Shown in pieces: positions 45,761 through 54,982 of a DNA stretch of 64,000 nucleotides; within the stretch, counting starts at the first letter, position 1, and each line of letters starts with the position of its first letter. Origin of the DNA: JAENWD01 sp963796915 (GTDB lineage: Bacteria > Acidobacteriota > Vicinamibacteria > Vicinamibacterales > JAENWD01). Made by a program: the position numbers and the translations under genes. The stretch spans positions 2,232,001-2,296,000 of the forward strand of contig CAWCNI010000004.1 in NCBI GenBank assembly GCA_963796915.1, given 5' to 3'. Under the pieces are notes generated by a model, which saw only the letters and a list, made by a program, of their open reading frames with translations, was not told the origin of the DNA and made no database searches.

Positions 45761-46360
45761 ATGCGCTTCCGACTGTCGTTTCGTCGCGTTCGCCTGATTG
45801 TTCCGAGCCTGCTCCTCGCGACAGGCCTTGCCGCGCCGGCCTCCGCTGGCACGATCCCGTTCGACCGGTGGCTGCAGTTCGGCTTCACCGACACTTTCAC
45901 GCCGGCCACCGGCTGCGACCCGGATGATCCCGCCGGCCCGTTCTGCATCGCGAGCTCCGGGACCCCAACCAGCTCCCTCGACGCACCGCCGTGGACGTTT
46001 ACCGCAGCCTCCGGCGCCGTCCTCAGCGTCACCGACGCTTTCGAGTCCACCGACCAGTTCGAGATCTTCGACTTCGGGATCTCACTTGGCCTGACGTCCG
46101 CGCCGGCTGCGGCGGCGATCGTCGACTGCGGTGACGATCCGGTTCCCTGTTTCCCCAACCCCGCGATGAGCACGGGAGTCTTCGCATTGGGCGTCGGGCC
46201 ACACGCGTTGACGATCGTGCCGACGCTTGCCGCCAACGGCGGCAGCGGCTACCTCATGGTGCAGGCTGCCGACCTCGCGGCGCCGGAACCGACGACGGCG
46301 TTGCTTCTCGTCAGCGGCCTCAGCGCGATGGCGGCAGTCCGCCAGCGCCGGCGACGTTAA
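45761..46360 (+). CDS. PEP-CTERM exported protein
   Basis: The 199-residue product (ATG 45761 after GGAGG) has a signal peptide (VRLIVPSLLLATGLAAPASA) and a C-terminal sorting signal: the PEP motif in APEPTTALLLV, a hydrophobic span, then RQRRRR. This is the tripartite PEP-CTERM tag recognised by exosortase, which cuts and attaches or releases the protein at the surface. The mature part has four cysteines and no recognised domain; such proteins are usually secreted exopolysaccharide-associated proteins. No exosortase gene is in the window. Confidence 0.88.
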   Translation: MRFRLSFRRVRLIVPSLLLATGLAAPASAGTIPFDRWLQFGFTDTFTPATGCDPDDPAGPFCIASSGTPTSSLDAPPWTFTAASGAVLSVTDAFESTDQFEIFDFGISLGLTSAPAAAAIVDCGDDPVPCFPNPAMSTGVFALGVGPHALTIVPTLAANGGSGYLMVQAADLAAPEPTTALLLVSGLSAMAAVRQRRRR

Positions 46361-46393
46361 CCTATCGCATCGCTGCAATTGCAAGGAGAGTGT

Positions 46394-48676
46394 ATGACTG
46401 GCCGTGATCTGATTCGGCGGTCCCGGGCGCACGCGTGGCTGCTGGCCTTCGCGGGCGGAGCCACGCTTGTCGTCACGGGCGTGCTCGTCACCGACTCGGT
46501 GACAGTGACCGCGCAAGGGATTGGGCGGTTCGCCGGCCCCACCTCATCGCAACCGCTGGCGCTTTCGGCCGCTGGCGATGTGCTGGTGGTCGCCAATCCG
46601 GACAACAACAGCGTCAGCGTCTTCGATCTGCGCGCCGACAAGAACCGCCGGCTGGCAACAGTTCCGGTCCAGATCGAGCCGAATGGCGTCGCGGTGATGC
46701 CAAACGGCCTCAAGGCGTACGTGGCGAACACCGTCAGCGGCACCGTGACGGTGATCAACATGAACATCGCCAATGGCGTCATCGGCAAGCCGACCCGGCA
46801 CATCGTCGTCGGCACCGAGCCGTACTCGCTGGTGCTAACACCCAACGGCAAGAAGCTGTACGTCGCCAATGCCAGGTCCGATTCCATCTCCTGCATCGAT
46901 ACGGCCACCGATACTGTCGCCGCCACCATCTCCGGGATCCGCGAACCGCGCGGCCTTGCGGTCACCAACGACGGCGACGCGGACGACACCGACGAACGCC
47001 TCTACGTGACGTCCTTCCTGTCCACGCTGGCAGCGGGCAAGGTGGACGGCCAGGACGATGCGAAGAACGGCAAGGTGACGGTGATTGTGACCAGCACCAA
47101 CACGGTGAGCGCATCGGTGGTTGTGAATCCGCTCGCAAACACCGGCTTCCTGGCGGCCGGCGACGCGCTGGCGCGCATTCCGCCCGGCCCGAACCCCATC
47201 TTCCCGACGGGCGCGTACCCGAATCAGTTGAACAACGTCGCGATTCATGGCGGCTTCGCCTACTTGCCCAACACCGGCGCCTCGCCAAATGGCCCCGTGC
47301 GGTTCAACGTGAACACCCAGAGCCTGCTGTCAGTGATCAACCGGACGACCAATCTCGACGCCGGCGTCACCATCAACATGCACAAGGCCGTGGCCGATCA
47401 GACCGGCACGCCGCGCCTGTTCATCACCGTGCCCTGGGCGATGGCCTTCAAGACCTCGCAGGACGACGGCTACGTTGTCAGCGCGGCCAGCAACATCGTC
47501 GTCAAGGTGCACGTCAACGCAGCGACTGGCGAGCCGGCAGTCGAGTCCGATCCGCTCGATCCGACGCGGGTGTTGCAGATTCCCGTTGGCAGGAACCCGC
47601 GCGGCATTGTCGTCAACGCGAACGACACGCGCGCCTACGTGATGAATTACGTGTCGCGCGACGTCAGCGTGATCGACCTCACAGGCGTGAAGGAACAGGT
47701 GATGGCGACGCTGCCGTCGGCGGCGCTGCCGACACCGGGCACGCTCCCCGACAAGATCCAGATCGGCAAGGAGCTGTACAACACATCGGTGGGGGTCTTC
47801 GACCCAGCCACTTCGGGCGGTCTGCCAATCGCCGGCAGGATGTCTGCCGCGGGCTGGGGCGCATGCGCTGCCTGCCATCCCTTTGGCCTCAGCGATCAGG
47901 TGGTCTGGATCTTCCCGGCCGGTCCGCGGCGAACGCTGGCGCAGCATGCCGATTTCGATCCGTCAGATCCCAACCGGGTCCACATGCGTTTCCTGAACTG
48001 GTCCGCCAACCGTGACGAGCAGGAAGACTTCGAGGGGAACATCCGCGCGGTCTCCGGCGGCGCCGGATTGATCGTGCTCGGTGACGGCGTGACGCAGGAC
48101 CCGGACGTCAACGATTTCCTGCCACAGGCCAACGGCGGGCGCAACCAGCTCAAGGTGCGCGGCATCGGCGCCTGGGATGCCATCAAGGCATACGTGCAGT
48201 TCGGGATCCGCGCGCCGGTCTCACCGGCGCCCAAGACAAGCCCCGATGTCGTCGCGGGACGGTCGCTATTCGTCGCGGCGAACTGTCAGCAGTGTCATGG
48301 CGGGCCGCAGTGGACGCGGGGCATCGTCAACTACACGCCGCCGCCCAATCCCGCCTTGATTGTGGCCGGACAGATCGTCGGCGCGCTCAGCACAGTCGGC
48401 ACGTTCGACCCGACCGCCCTCAACGAAGTCCGCGCGACAGGCACGTCGCCACTTGGAGCGGACGGCTTCGTGCCGCCGACGCTGCTGTCGGTCTTCGCGT
48501 TTGAGGGGCCGTCGTTTCACAACGGGTCGGCAGCCACGCTCGACGATGTCATGCTGAACGTGACGCACCGATCGAGTGGGACGAGCGGTGTGGACATCCT
48601 GACCAACCCGGCGGATCGGGCGCGGGTGGTGGCGTTCCTGCGCTCCGTTGACGCGGCGACAGTGCCCATCCCGTAG
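46394..48676 (+). CDS. Beta-propeller protein with two cytochrome c haem motifs
   Basis: 760 residues. After an export signal the first part is a YVTN-type propeller: repeats such as DVLVVANPDNNSVSVFDL, KAYVANTVSGTVTVINM and KKLYVANARSDSISCIDT. The C-terminal half is a dihaem cytochrome-c-like region with CAACH and CQQCH haem-attachment motifs and an electron-transfer layout like methylamine-utilisation/cytochrome-c-peroxidase proteins (for example PTLLSVFAFEGPSFHNGSAA). An AAGGAG ribosome-binding site precedes ATG 46394. It lies 33 bp after the PEP-CTERM gene and could share its transcript. It probably carries out an oxidative reaction in the periplasm; the substrate is unknown. Confidence 0.85.
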   Translation: MTGRDLIRRSRAHAWLLAFAGGATLVVTGVLVTDSVTVTAQGIGRFAGPTSSQPLALSAAGDVLVVANPDNNSVSVFDLRADKNRRLATVPVQIEPNGVAVMPNGLKAYVANTVSGTVTVINMNIANGVIGKPTRHIVVGTEPYSLVLTPNGKKLYVANARSDSISCIDTATDTVAATISGIREPRGLAVTNDGDADDTDERLYVTSFLSTLAAGKVDGQDDAKNGKVTVIVTSTNTVSASVVVNPLANTGFLAAGDALARIPPGPNPIFPTGAYPNQLNNVAIHGGFAYLPNTGASPNGPVRFNVNTQSLLSVINRTTNLDAGVTINMHKAVADQTGTPRLFITVPWAMAFKTSQDDGYVVSAASNIVVKVHVNAATGEPAVESDPLDPTRVLQIPVGRNPRGIVVNANDTRAYVMNYVSRDVSVIDLTGVKEQVMATLPSAALPTPGTLPDKIQIGKELYNTSVGVFDPATSGGLPIAGRMSAAGWGACAACHPFGLSDQVVWIFPAGPRRTLAQHADFDPSDPNRVHMRFLNWSANRDEQEDFEGNIRAVSGGAGLIVLGDGVTQDPDVNDFLPQANGGRNQLKVRGIGAWDAIKAYVQFGIRAPVSPAPKTSPDVVAGRSLFVAANCQQCHGGPQWTRGIVNYTPPPNPALIVAGQIVGALSTVGTFDPTALNEVRATGTSPLGADGFVPPTLLSVFAFEGPSFHNGSAATLDDVMLNVTHRSSGTSGVDILTNPADRARVVAFLRSVDAATVPIP

Positions 48677-48713
48677 GCGGGACGGAGATCCACGGTTCAC
48701 GGATCCACCGGAA

Positions 48714-48754
48714 CGGGGCAGTGCAGGGCCGGGTTCGGCTCTACGGCTGCCCCG
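48714..48754. terminator. Hairpin between convergent genes
   Basis: CGGGGCAG (48714-48721) and CTGCCCCG (48747-48754) can pair over 8 bp in the short gap between the cytochrome gene and the convergent GH29-like gene. Confidence 0.45.
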
Positions 48755-48759
48755 CCGAA

Positions 48760-49737
48760 TCAGCGGACAGCGGCCCTGATTGCCTTCAGCTGGGCCAGCT
48801 GGACGTCCGCGATTGTGCCGATGGGACCTGCGGCGGGGTCCCAGTTCGGGCCGACGTCGAAGGTGATGGCGCCGCCCTTGTTGGTGACTGTCTTCGCCCA
48901 CGCGGCCCACCGCTCGCTCGGGAATCGCGTGTCGCGGCGGGCCCAGCTGCCGCCGACGAACGTCAAGGCATGCCATTGCGAGCCGTTCACTGAGGGCGCC
49001 GCCGGGATGTGCTCGAACGGCTCGTTCAACTCGCCCGCCGTATAGTCCTCCGCCTGCGTGTGGCGGACCAGGCTGACGCCCGGATTGAACGTCACGATCG
49101 CACGCGGGTTGCCATGCCTGGCGGCGGCGGCGTAGCGCTGGGCGATCGCCTCGTTGAAGTGAATCCACTCGTAGCCGCCGTCGAACCACCACCCCGACAC
49201 GCGATCGCCATACCGATCCGACCACTCCTGAATCACCGCCGCCCAGCGGTCCGCGAACGCAAGGTCGATGGGCTGGTCTCTCTTCCCTTCCGGCAGGCCG
49301 AAGGCGCGCTGCGCCTGCGTGTCTTCATTCGGCGCCTGGCTCGGGAGATACAACATCAGGCGAATGCCCTTCGACCGCAGCGCCGTCGACAAGTCGGCTG
49401 GGAGGTCGCGCGCCGAACATCGCGTGCCCGCCGCGTAGCCCGTGATGCGATCGTAGGCGGCGTTCGGCGCGTTGAAGTACCCTGAGTTCTGACCCAGCGT
49501 GATCACGAAGTAACCGGCACCGGCCTCCTGAAGTTGCCGCGCCACTGCCGGCACGTCGAACGTGGCGGCAAGCGCAAGCGTCTTCGCGTCCGACGGAAGC
49601 AGGTGCATGAAGACGCCGTACTTGGCGTCGCGAAGCCAGGTCGCATTGGCCGCGCCGCCCGCCTGCTGCGCGAGCGGCTGTAACGCGAAAAGCAGGACGG
49701 ACACTATCACCAGGGCAAAAGCCGCTCGTGTCTTCAT
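48760..49737 (-). CDS. Exported GH29-like alpha-L-fucosidase
   Basis: GH29 enzymes remove alpha-linked fucose. The 325-residue product has a signal peptide (FALVIVSVLLFALQPLAQQA). Family marks are WLRDAKYGVFMHLLPSD, the barrel strand GAGYFVITLGQNSGYFNAP, and DRVSGWWFDGGYEW, where the Asp is the expected nucleophile. The enzyme is shorter than full GH29 proteins, and no C-terminal carbohydrate module is seen. It is divergent from the amidohydrolase gene. The GH29 call is by motif; it may belong to a related unassigned clade. Confidence 0.8.
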   Translation of the reverse strand: MKTRAAFALVIVSVLLFALQPLAQQAGGAANATWLRDAKYGVFMHLLPSDAKTLALAATFDVPAVARQLQEAGAGYFVITLGQNSGYFNAPNAAYDRITGYAAGTRCSARDLPADLSTALRSKGIRLMLYLPSQAPNEDTQAQRAFGLPEGKRDQPIDLAFADRWAAVIQEWSDRYGDRVSGWWFDGGYEWIHFNEAIAQRYAAAARHGNPRAIVTFNPGVSLVRHTQAEDYTAGELNEPFEHIPAAPSVNGSQWHALTFVGGSWARRDTRFPSERWAAWAKTVTNKGGAITFDVGPNWDPAAGPIGTIADVQLAQLKAIRAAVR

Positions 49738-49849
49738 TGAATGTGTATTGTTCGATCGTCAGCCGTCATCCGCAATCGTCAATTTCCGACCTCCGACTTG
49801 CAGCTGCAACCTGCAACCTGAGGTAGTCTCTGCCAGCGAGGAGTCCTGG

Positions 49850-51184
49850 ATGCGATTGGATTGGACACGGTGGGTACTGGGCAGCGCGCTGGTCGCGCTG
49901 GTTGCGGGTGGCAGTCCGCTCGCGGCCTCGGCGCAGACGGCTCCGTCGGGGGACGTGACGGTGCTCAAGGCCGCGCGGCTCTTCGACGGGCGTGGCACCG
50001 CCACCGTCGCCAACGCCGTGATTGTCGTCCAGGGCGGCAAGATCACGTCGGTCGGCTCGGCACTGGCGATCCCCGCCGGCGCGACAGTGATTGACCTCGG
50101 CGACGCGACACTGCTGCCCGGATTCATCGACGCGCATACCCACCTGACACTGGAGAGCTCGGCGAACTGGAACGCCGACACGGTGGCCGACCTCCGCCGT
50201 ACGGTGGCGGAAACCGCGATCCGCGCGGCCAGCTTCGCGCAGAAGACGCTGCTCGCGGGCTTTACCACGGTGCGCGACGTGGGAGCGACCAACTACATCG
50301 ACGTCGGCCTGCGCAACAGCATCAACAGCGGGACGACATTCGGTCCGCGCATGCTGGTCGCGTCCTACGCGCTCGGCGCGCGCGGCGGACACTGCGACTC
50401 GACCGGTTACCCCTACATGCTGTTCGGCACCGAGACCGGCCCTGCGCAGGGCATCGCGAGCGGGCCCGATCAGTTCAGGGATGCGGTTCGCTACCAGATC
50501 AAGTACGGCGCCGACGTCATCAAGGTCTGCGCGACGGGCGGCGTCCTGTCCCTGGCCGACGAAGTGGACACGCCGCAGGTGACTCAAGCGGAAATGGACG
50601 CCCTGGTCGACGAGGCGCATCGTCTTCGCAAGAAGACCGCCGCGCACGCACACGGCGCGACCGGGGCGAAGGTGGCCATCCGCGCCGGCATCGATTCGAT
50701 CGAGCACGGCTCGTTTCTCGACGACGAGGCGCTGCGGATGATGAAGGAGCGGGGGACCTACCTGGTGCCCACGCTGATGGCCGCCGAATCGGTCTCCGGC
50801 AAAGCCGGGCAGCGTGAGTTTCCGCCGGAGATCGCCGCGAAGGGCCGAGCCGCCGGCGAAGCTGCGTTGCAGACCATCAAGAAGGCCGTGTCAATGGGCG
50901 TGAAAATCGCGCTCGGCACCGATTCCGGCGTGACGCCTCACGGCATGAACGCGCGGGAGTTCTTCCTGATGGTGAACGGCGGGATGACGCCGGCCCAATC
51001 GCTCCGCGCCGGCACGCTCGAAGGCGCGACGCTGCTCGGGCTCGACAAGCAGATCGGCTCGATCGAGGCGGGCAAGGACGCGGATATCGTGGCGGTGCCA
51101 GGTGACGTGCTCGCTGACATCCACGCCACGGAGCATCCCCTGTTCGTGATGAAGGGCGGGAAGATCTACAAGCGGGGACCATAG
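49850..51184 (+). CDS. Exported imidazolonepropionase-like amidohydrolase
   Basis: The 444-residue product starts at ATG 49850 (GAGGAG upstream) with a signal peptide (VLGSALVALVAGGSPLAASA). The metal-dependent hydrolase core is clear: TLLPGFIDAHTHLTLESS (HxH), GADVIKVCATGGVLS (the lysine-bearing strand), KKTAAHAHGATG and DSIEHGSFLD (the later His pair), and KIALGTDSGVTPHG (the catalytic Asp). The end, GSIEAGKDADIVAVPGDVLA, is the usual beta-sandwich lid. This subgroup includes peptidases and carboxypeptidase-like amidohydrolases; the substrate is unknown. Confidence 0.9.
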   Translation: MRLDWTRWVLGSALVALVAGGSPLAASAQTAPSGDVTVLKAARLFDGRGTATVANAVIVVQGGKITSVGSALAIPAGATVIDLGDATLLPGFIDAHTHLTLESSANWNADTVADLRRTVAETAIRAASFAQKTLLAGFTTVRDVGATNYIDVGLRNSINSGTTFGPRMLVASYALGARGGHCDSTGYPYMLFGTETGPAQGIASGPDQFRDAVRYQIKYGADVIKVCATGGVLSLADEVDTPQVTQAEMDALVDEAHRLRKKTAAHAHGATGAKVAIRAGIDSIEHGSFLDDEALRMMKERGTYLVPTLMAAESVSGKAGQREFPPEIAAKGRAAGEAALQTIKKAVSMGVKIALGTDSGVTPHGMNAREFFLMVNGGMTPAQSLRAGTLEGATLLGLDKQIGSIEAGKDADIVAVPGDVLADIHATEHPLFVMKGGKIYKRGP

Positions 51185-51190
51185 GTCCAC

Positions 51191-51243
51191 GGGGCTACGG
51201 GCTGCGGGGTACGGGCTACGGGCTACGGGCTACGGGGCTACAA
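51191..51243 (+). repeat. CTACGGG tandem repeat
   Basis: About seven imperfect copies of a 7-bp unit (GGGCTAC, with variants GGGCTGC and GGGGTAC) directly after the amidohydrolase stop. Confidence 0.8.
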
Positions 51244-51262
51244 CGCCCGCTTCCGCCAAACC

Positions 51263-51283
51263 GCCGGCAACTTTCCTGCCGGC
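51263..51283 (+). terminator. Short hairpin after the amidohydrolase
   Basis: GCCGGCA (51263-51269) pairs with TGCCGGC (51277-51283) around a 7-nt loop; flanking CCGCC and GGCGG can extend the pairing. No U-tract. Confidence 0.4.
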
Positions 51284-51526
51284 CTGAAGGCGGGTCGACG
51301 CATGAGCGGAACGGACGAACTGGCGGCTGAATCGCGCCTGGGCAGGATCCTTCGCACGCCGGCGCGACCAGCGCAGGCATAATCGCATTTCGCCTGTTCG
51401 GTTCTCCGGGCGCCGGCGTTGACTTACTCCGTGGCGGTCATCCCCACGGCGTCAGCGATTACGGCCCCGGCTCCGGCTACCGCGCGCGTGCGGGGCTTGG
51501 GCGACGAGGTGGCGCTTTCGCGGCCT

Positions 51527-52126
51527 ATGACCGATTTCGCCAATTTGCCGGCACTCGAGGCGACGACCACGCTGGTCCTGCTCGAGAAGGCCAGGGGCGG
51601 CGACGAGATCGCCATGAACGCCCTGTTCCGGCGCTGCATCCCGGCGTTGCGGCGCTGGGCGCGCGGGCGGCTGCCCGCCTACGCGCGCGACTTGCTCGAT
51701 ACCCAGGATCTCGTCCAGGAGACTGTCGTCCAGATGCTTCGGCACATCGACACGTTCGAAGCGCGCCACGACGGCGCGCTGCACGCCTATCTCAGACAGG
51801 CGGTGCTCAATCGCATCCGCGACGAGATCCGGAAAAAGGAGCGCCGGCCATTTCAGGTGGAGTTGCCGGAACACCAGAGCGATGGGCAGGCCTCCCCGCT
51901 CGAGATCGCGATCGGCCGCGAAGGCGTCCAGCGCTACGAGCAAGCGCTGCAACACCTGCGTCCCGAAGACCGCGAAGCCATCGTCGGACGCGTCGAGCTG
52001 CAATACAGCTACAAGGAGCTCGCGGCGTTCCTGGGCAAGCCCTCGGAAGACGCGGCGCGCGTCGCGGTGACGCGCGCGCTGGCACGGCTGGTGAAGGAAA
52101 TGGGCGATGGCGCGCACCGGGGATAA
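51527..52126 (+). CDS. ECF-type sigma factor paired with a Ser/Thr kinase
   Basis: The 199-residue product (ATG 51527 chosen; TTG 51419 possible) has region 2 (NALFRRCIPALRRWARGRLP, RDLLDTQDLVQETVVQMLR) and region 4 (LRPEDREAIVGRVELQYSYK, ELAAFLGKPSEDAARVAVTR). The layout matches the ECF group found with protein kinases in Acidobacteriota and Planctomycetes, where kinase activity is thought to set sigma activity instead of an anti-sigma factor. Its last 20 bp overlap the start of the kinase gene, so the two are translationally linked. Confidence 0.9.
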   Translation: MTDFANLPALEATTTLVLLEKARGGDEIAMNALFRRCIPALRRWARGRLPAYARDLLDTQDLVQETVVQMLRHIDTFEARHDGALHAYLRQAVLNRIRDEIRKKERRPFQVELPEHQSDGQASPLEIAIGREGVQRYEQALQHLRPEDREAIVGRVELQYSYKELAAFLGKPSEDAARVAVTRALARLVKEMGDGAHRG

Positions 52127-54608
52127 CCTCGATCTGCTGGTCGAGCGGATCGCCGACGGCACGCCGATCGACTGGGCGGCAGCCTCGGCGCTGTGCGACT
52201 CGGATTTCGACCGCGAGCAGCTCGGGAACCTGAAGCTGATCGCCGACTTGTGCGAGCTGCATCGGACGCCGCCGCCGGACGACTCGACGCTGCCCGCCAC
52301 GCTGCTCGAGACCACCGACGTCAGCGACACATCGCTGACGACGTGGGGCGACATGCGCGTGTCGCAGCTGCTCGGCCGCGGCGCGTTCGGTGAGGTCTAC
52401 CTGGCGCACGAGGAGCGGCTCCGCCGGCCGGTGGCCCTGAAGCTCCTGCGGCAGGACCTGGCCATGGTGCCGGGCCTCGAGGAGAGCATTCTCCAGGAAG
52501 GCCGCCGCCTCGCCAGCATCCGCCACCCGAATGTCGTCACTGTCTTCGGCGCTGACGTGCGCAACGGCCGCGCGGGCTTCTGGATGGAGTACCTGCGCGG
52601 GTCCACGCTGGAAGATGCCCTGAAAGCGCGCGGGCCGTACACGCCGGCTGACGCCGCGCGCGTGGGCCGCGACATCTGCGAGGCGCTCACGGCGGTGCAC
52701 GAAGCCGGCATCATCCATCGCGACGTGAAGGCACGGAACATCGTCCAGGAGAAAACCGGCAAGGTGGTCCTGATGGATTTCGGCGCCGGCATGGAGATCC
52801 AGCGCCTCGAAAGCCGCAACGCCGATCGCGTCGGCACGCCGATGTACCTCGCGCCGGAGGTGCTCGAGGGCTCGCCCGCCTCCGTGGCCAGCGACCTCTA
52901 CGCCGTCGGCATCCTGCTCTTCCACCTGCTCACCGGCAAGTATCCGTACAAGGCGCGGACGATGGACACCCTGCGGGTGGAGCACCGGGCCGGCCGTCGC
53001 GAACCGCTGCAGCGCCTTCGCGCAGACCTGCCGGCGCCGCTCGTGCACATCGTCGACAAGGCGCTCGCCGCGGACCCGGCCGACCGCTATGCGTCCGCGG
53101 CCGAGATGTCGGCGGCGCTGTCGGGTGTGATTGACCATGCGGAGCGTCACCCACGCATGAAGGCGCTGCTGGTGGCGACCGCCGTGCTCGCGACCGGCAC
53201 GCTGCTCGTCAGGTCGCTCCTGCCGTTCGGAGGCTCGGCGGCCCCCAGCACGATCGCCGTGCCGCAGCTGACGATCGATGCCAGGACAAAACTGGACGAC
53301 AGTCTGGCGCCGGGGCTGACGCATGAGATCGTGCGCGAACTGCAACGCCGCGGCGTGCAGGTCCGCGGATCGATGTCCGGTCCTCTCATGGCGGGGATGT
53401 CGCTTGGCGAGATCCAGACGCGCACCAGCGCTGATGGCGTGCTCAAGGGCACCATTGGCAAGGGCGACGGCGATCGCCTGGTCGTGACGATGAGCCTCCT
53501 GCGCGCGACGGACGGCCAGTCGATCTGGAGGCGCACGCTTACCCCGGCGCCGTCCGAGCTGCCGGACATCAGCGCGACGATCGCCGCGGACGTGGTGCGG
53601 ACGATGGGCGGGCGTAGCGAGGTGCCGGCCAAGCCAATGGTCGCGTCCGCAGCATACGAACACTACCTACGGGGCCGGTTCCTGGCGGAGCGGCGAACGA
53701 AGGAGAGCCTGAATCTCGCGGTGGAGTCGTACAAGCAGTCCATCGCGGCGGACGCGACGTATGCGCAGCCGTGGGTCGGGCTCGCCGATGCGTACGTCGC
53801 GCTTGGCGTGCCGACGTTCGGGACGTTGCGGCCACTCGAGTCGCGGCGGCTGGCGAAGGAGGCTGTGCTCAAGGCGCTCGATCTCGACCCGCAGTCGGGC
53901 GAGGCGCACTGCACGCTCGGGTTCATCTCCTACTTCCAGGACTGGAGCTGGCAGCAGGCGGAGATCGAGTTCCGGCGCGGGCTCGTGCTGAGCCCCGAGT
54001 ACGCGATGGGCCGCGATTGGTACGGCGACTATCTGCTCGCCATGGGACGGTTCCCTGATGCCATGGCCCAGATCCAGCGCGCGCGGCAGCTCGAGCCGCT
54101 TTCGGCGCTCCTGCACCGCGACGTCGGGTGGCACTACTTCTTCATGAAGCAGTACGACGACGCGATCACGCAGTTGCGGGACACGCTGGCAATGGACCCG
54201 GACTTCGGGGCCGCACACTCGCTGCTCGCACGCGCGTTGTTCCAGAAGGGGCAATTCGACGAGGGCCTTGACGAGTTGTCGAAGGGCCAGCTCCCGCGAA
54301 CCAGCTATCTGGCGTTCGTCGCGTACGGTGAGGCGGCGGCAGGCCGCCGGCCGCAGGCGCTCGAGCACCTGCGCGAGGCGATGGACGCCGGTCGCGCCAG
54401 CGGCGCCTACCTGTCCCCGTCCTATGTCGCGCATGTCTACACGGCACTGGGCAACCAGGAACAGGCGATGGACTGGCTGGAGCGCGGCTATGACGAGTCC
54501 GACTTCACCCTCGTCAACGTCTACACTGATCCGCGGTTCGAGCCGCTGCGTTCCAACCCGAGATACAAAGAGCTGATCGGAAAGATGGGATTTGTTCAGG
54601 CACGCTGA
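52107..54608 (+). CDS. Membrane Ser/Thr protein kinase with TPR C-terminus
   Basis: 833 residues. The kinase domain (about 84-345) has the loop GRGAFGEV, Lys112 (VALKLL), HRDVKARN (His204, Asp206), DFG at 224-226 and LAPEVLEGS; the RD arginine is present, unlike the kinase at 15491. A membrane span (about 352-370) is followed by an exported region: a TolB-N-like domain (LDDSLAPGLTHEIVRELQRR) and TPR repeats to the end (for example MDPDFGAAHSLLARALFQKG). The gene overlaps the ECF sigma gene by 20 bp, so the kinase is the likely regulator of that sigma factor, sensing a periplasmic ligand. Confidence 0.93.
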   Translation: MARTGDNLDLLVERIADGTPIDWAAASALCDSDFDREQLGNLKLIADLCELHRTPPPDDSTLPATLLETTDVSDTSLTTWGDMRVSQLLGRGAFGEVYLAHEERLRRPVALKLLRQDLAMVPGLEESILQEGRRLASIRHPNVVTVFGADVRNGRAGFWMEYLRGSTLEDALKARGPYTPADAARVGRDICEALTAVHEAGIIHRDVKARNIVQEKTGKVVLMDFGAGMEIQRLESRNADRVGTPMYLAPEVLEGSPASVASDLYAVGILLFHLLTGKYPYKARTMDTLRVEHRAGRREPLQRLRADLPAPLVHIVDKALAADPADRYASAAEMSAALSGVIDHAERHPRMKALLVATAVLATGTLLVRSLLPFGGSAAPSTIAVPQLTIDARTKLDDSLAPGLTHEIVRELQRRGVQVRGSMSGPLMAGMSLGEIQTRTSADGVLKGTIGKGDGDRLVVTMSLLRATDGQSIWRRTLTPAPSELPDISATIAADVVRTMGGRSEVPAKPMVASAAYEHYLRGRFLAERRTKESLNLAVESYKQSIAADATYAQPWVGLADAYVALGVPTFGTLRPLESRRLAKEAVLKALDLDPQSGEAHCTLGFISYFQDWSWQQAEIEFRRGLVLSPEYAMGRDWYGDYLLAMGRFPDAMAQIQRARQLEPLSALLHRDVGWHYFFMKQYDDAITQLRDTLAMDPDFGAAHSLLARALFQKGQFDEGLDELSKGQLPRTSYLAFVAYGEAAAGRRPQALEHLREAMDAGRASGAYLSPSYVAHVYTALGNQEQAMDWLERGYDESDFTLVNVYTDPRFEPLRSNPRYKELIGKMGFVQAR

Positions 54609-54646
54609 CGGCTCACGTGAATCACCAGCATCGGCAGGAGGCCACA

Positions 54647-54829
54647 ATGAAGGTTCCGCAGTTACTCGCGGTCGTGAGGTGCAACACCAAGGCGTACAAG
54701 GCCGTCCGCGCGGCGCTGCCCGGCCTGGACGCGATTCCGCGCCAGGGCAAACTGCTGGTCGTCTCGCTCCCACCCGTCATGGCGAAGCCCAGGACGGCGA
54801 CGAAGAAGGCGGCAGCGGCGAAGCGCTGA
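54647..54829 (+). CDS. Small basic protein, similar to the one at 55482
   Basis: A 60-residue product from ATG 54647 with a CAGGAGG ribosome-binding site. The core reads RCNTKAYKAVRAALPGLDAI, then PRQGKLLVVSLPP and a Lys/Arg/Ala-rich tail (KPRTATKKAAAAKR). The tail resembles nucleic-acid-binding tails. It shares the layout 'acidic/helical part, x-x-G-K-hydrophobic x4-LP, basic tail' with the 75-residue protein at 55482; the two flank the ferritin-like gene. Family not recognised. Confidence 0.6.
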   Translation: MKVPQLLAVVRCNTKAYKAVRAALPGLDAIPRQGKLLVVSLPPVMAKPRTATKKAAAAKR

Positions 54830-54982
54830 GGCGGGACCCGGCGGTCACTGTTCGGTGGCAGGGATGGAAACTGGTTGTAGCGAATCGAGGCAACGTCTGC
54901 CCTCATAGACGCCGGATTCCATGGAACACCCCTTGCACTTCTGCTTCGGGATATTCCACTATCACTTCCCGGAGGATTAGGC

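Larger units (their letters stand above)
51185..51526. other. Intergenic region with 7-bp tandem repeats and a hairpin
   Basis: No convincing gene lies here, apart from a possible TTG-start N-terminal extension (51419) of the sigma factor. It holds a CTACGGG repeat (51191-51243) and a small hairpin (51263-51283). Confidence 0.5.
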
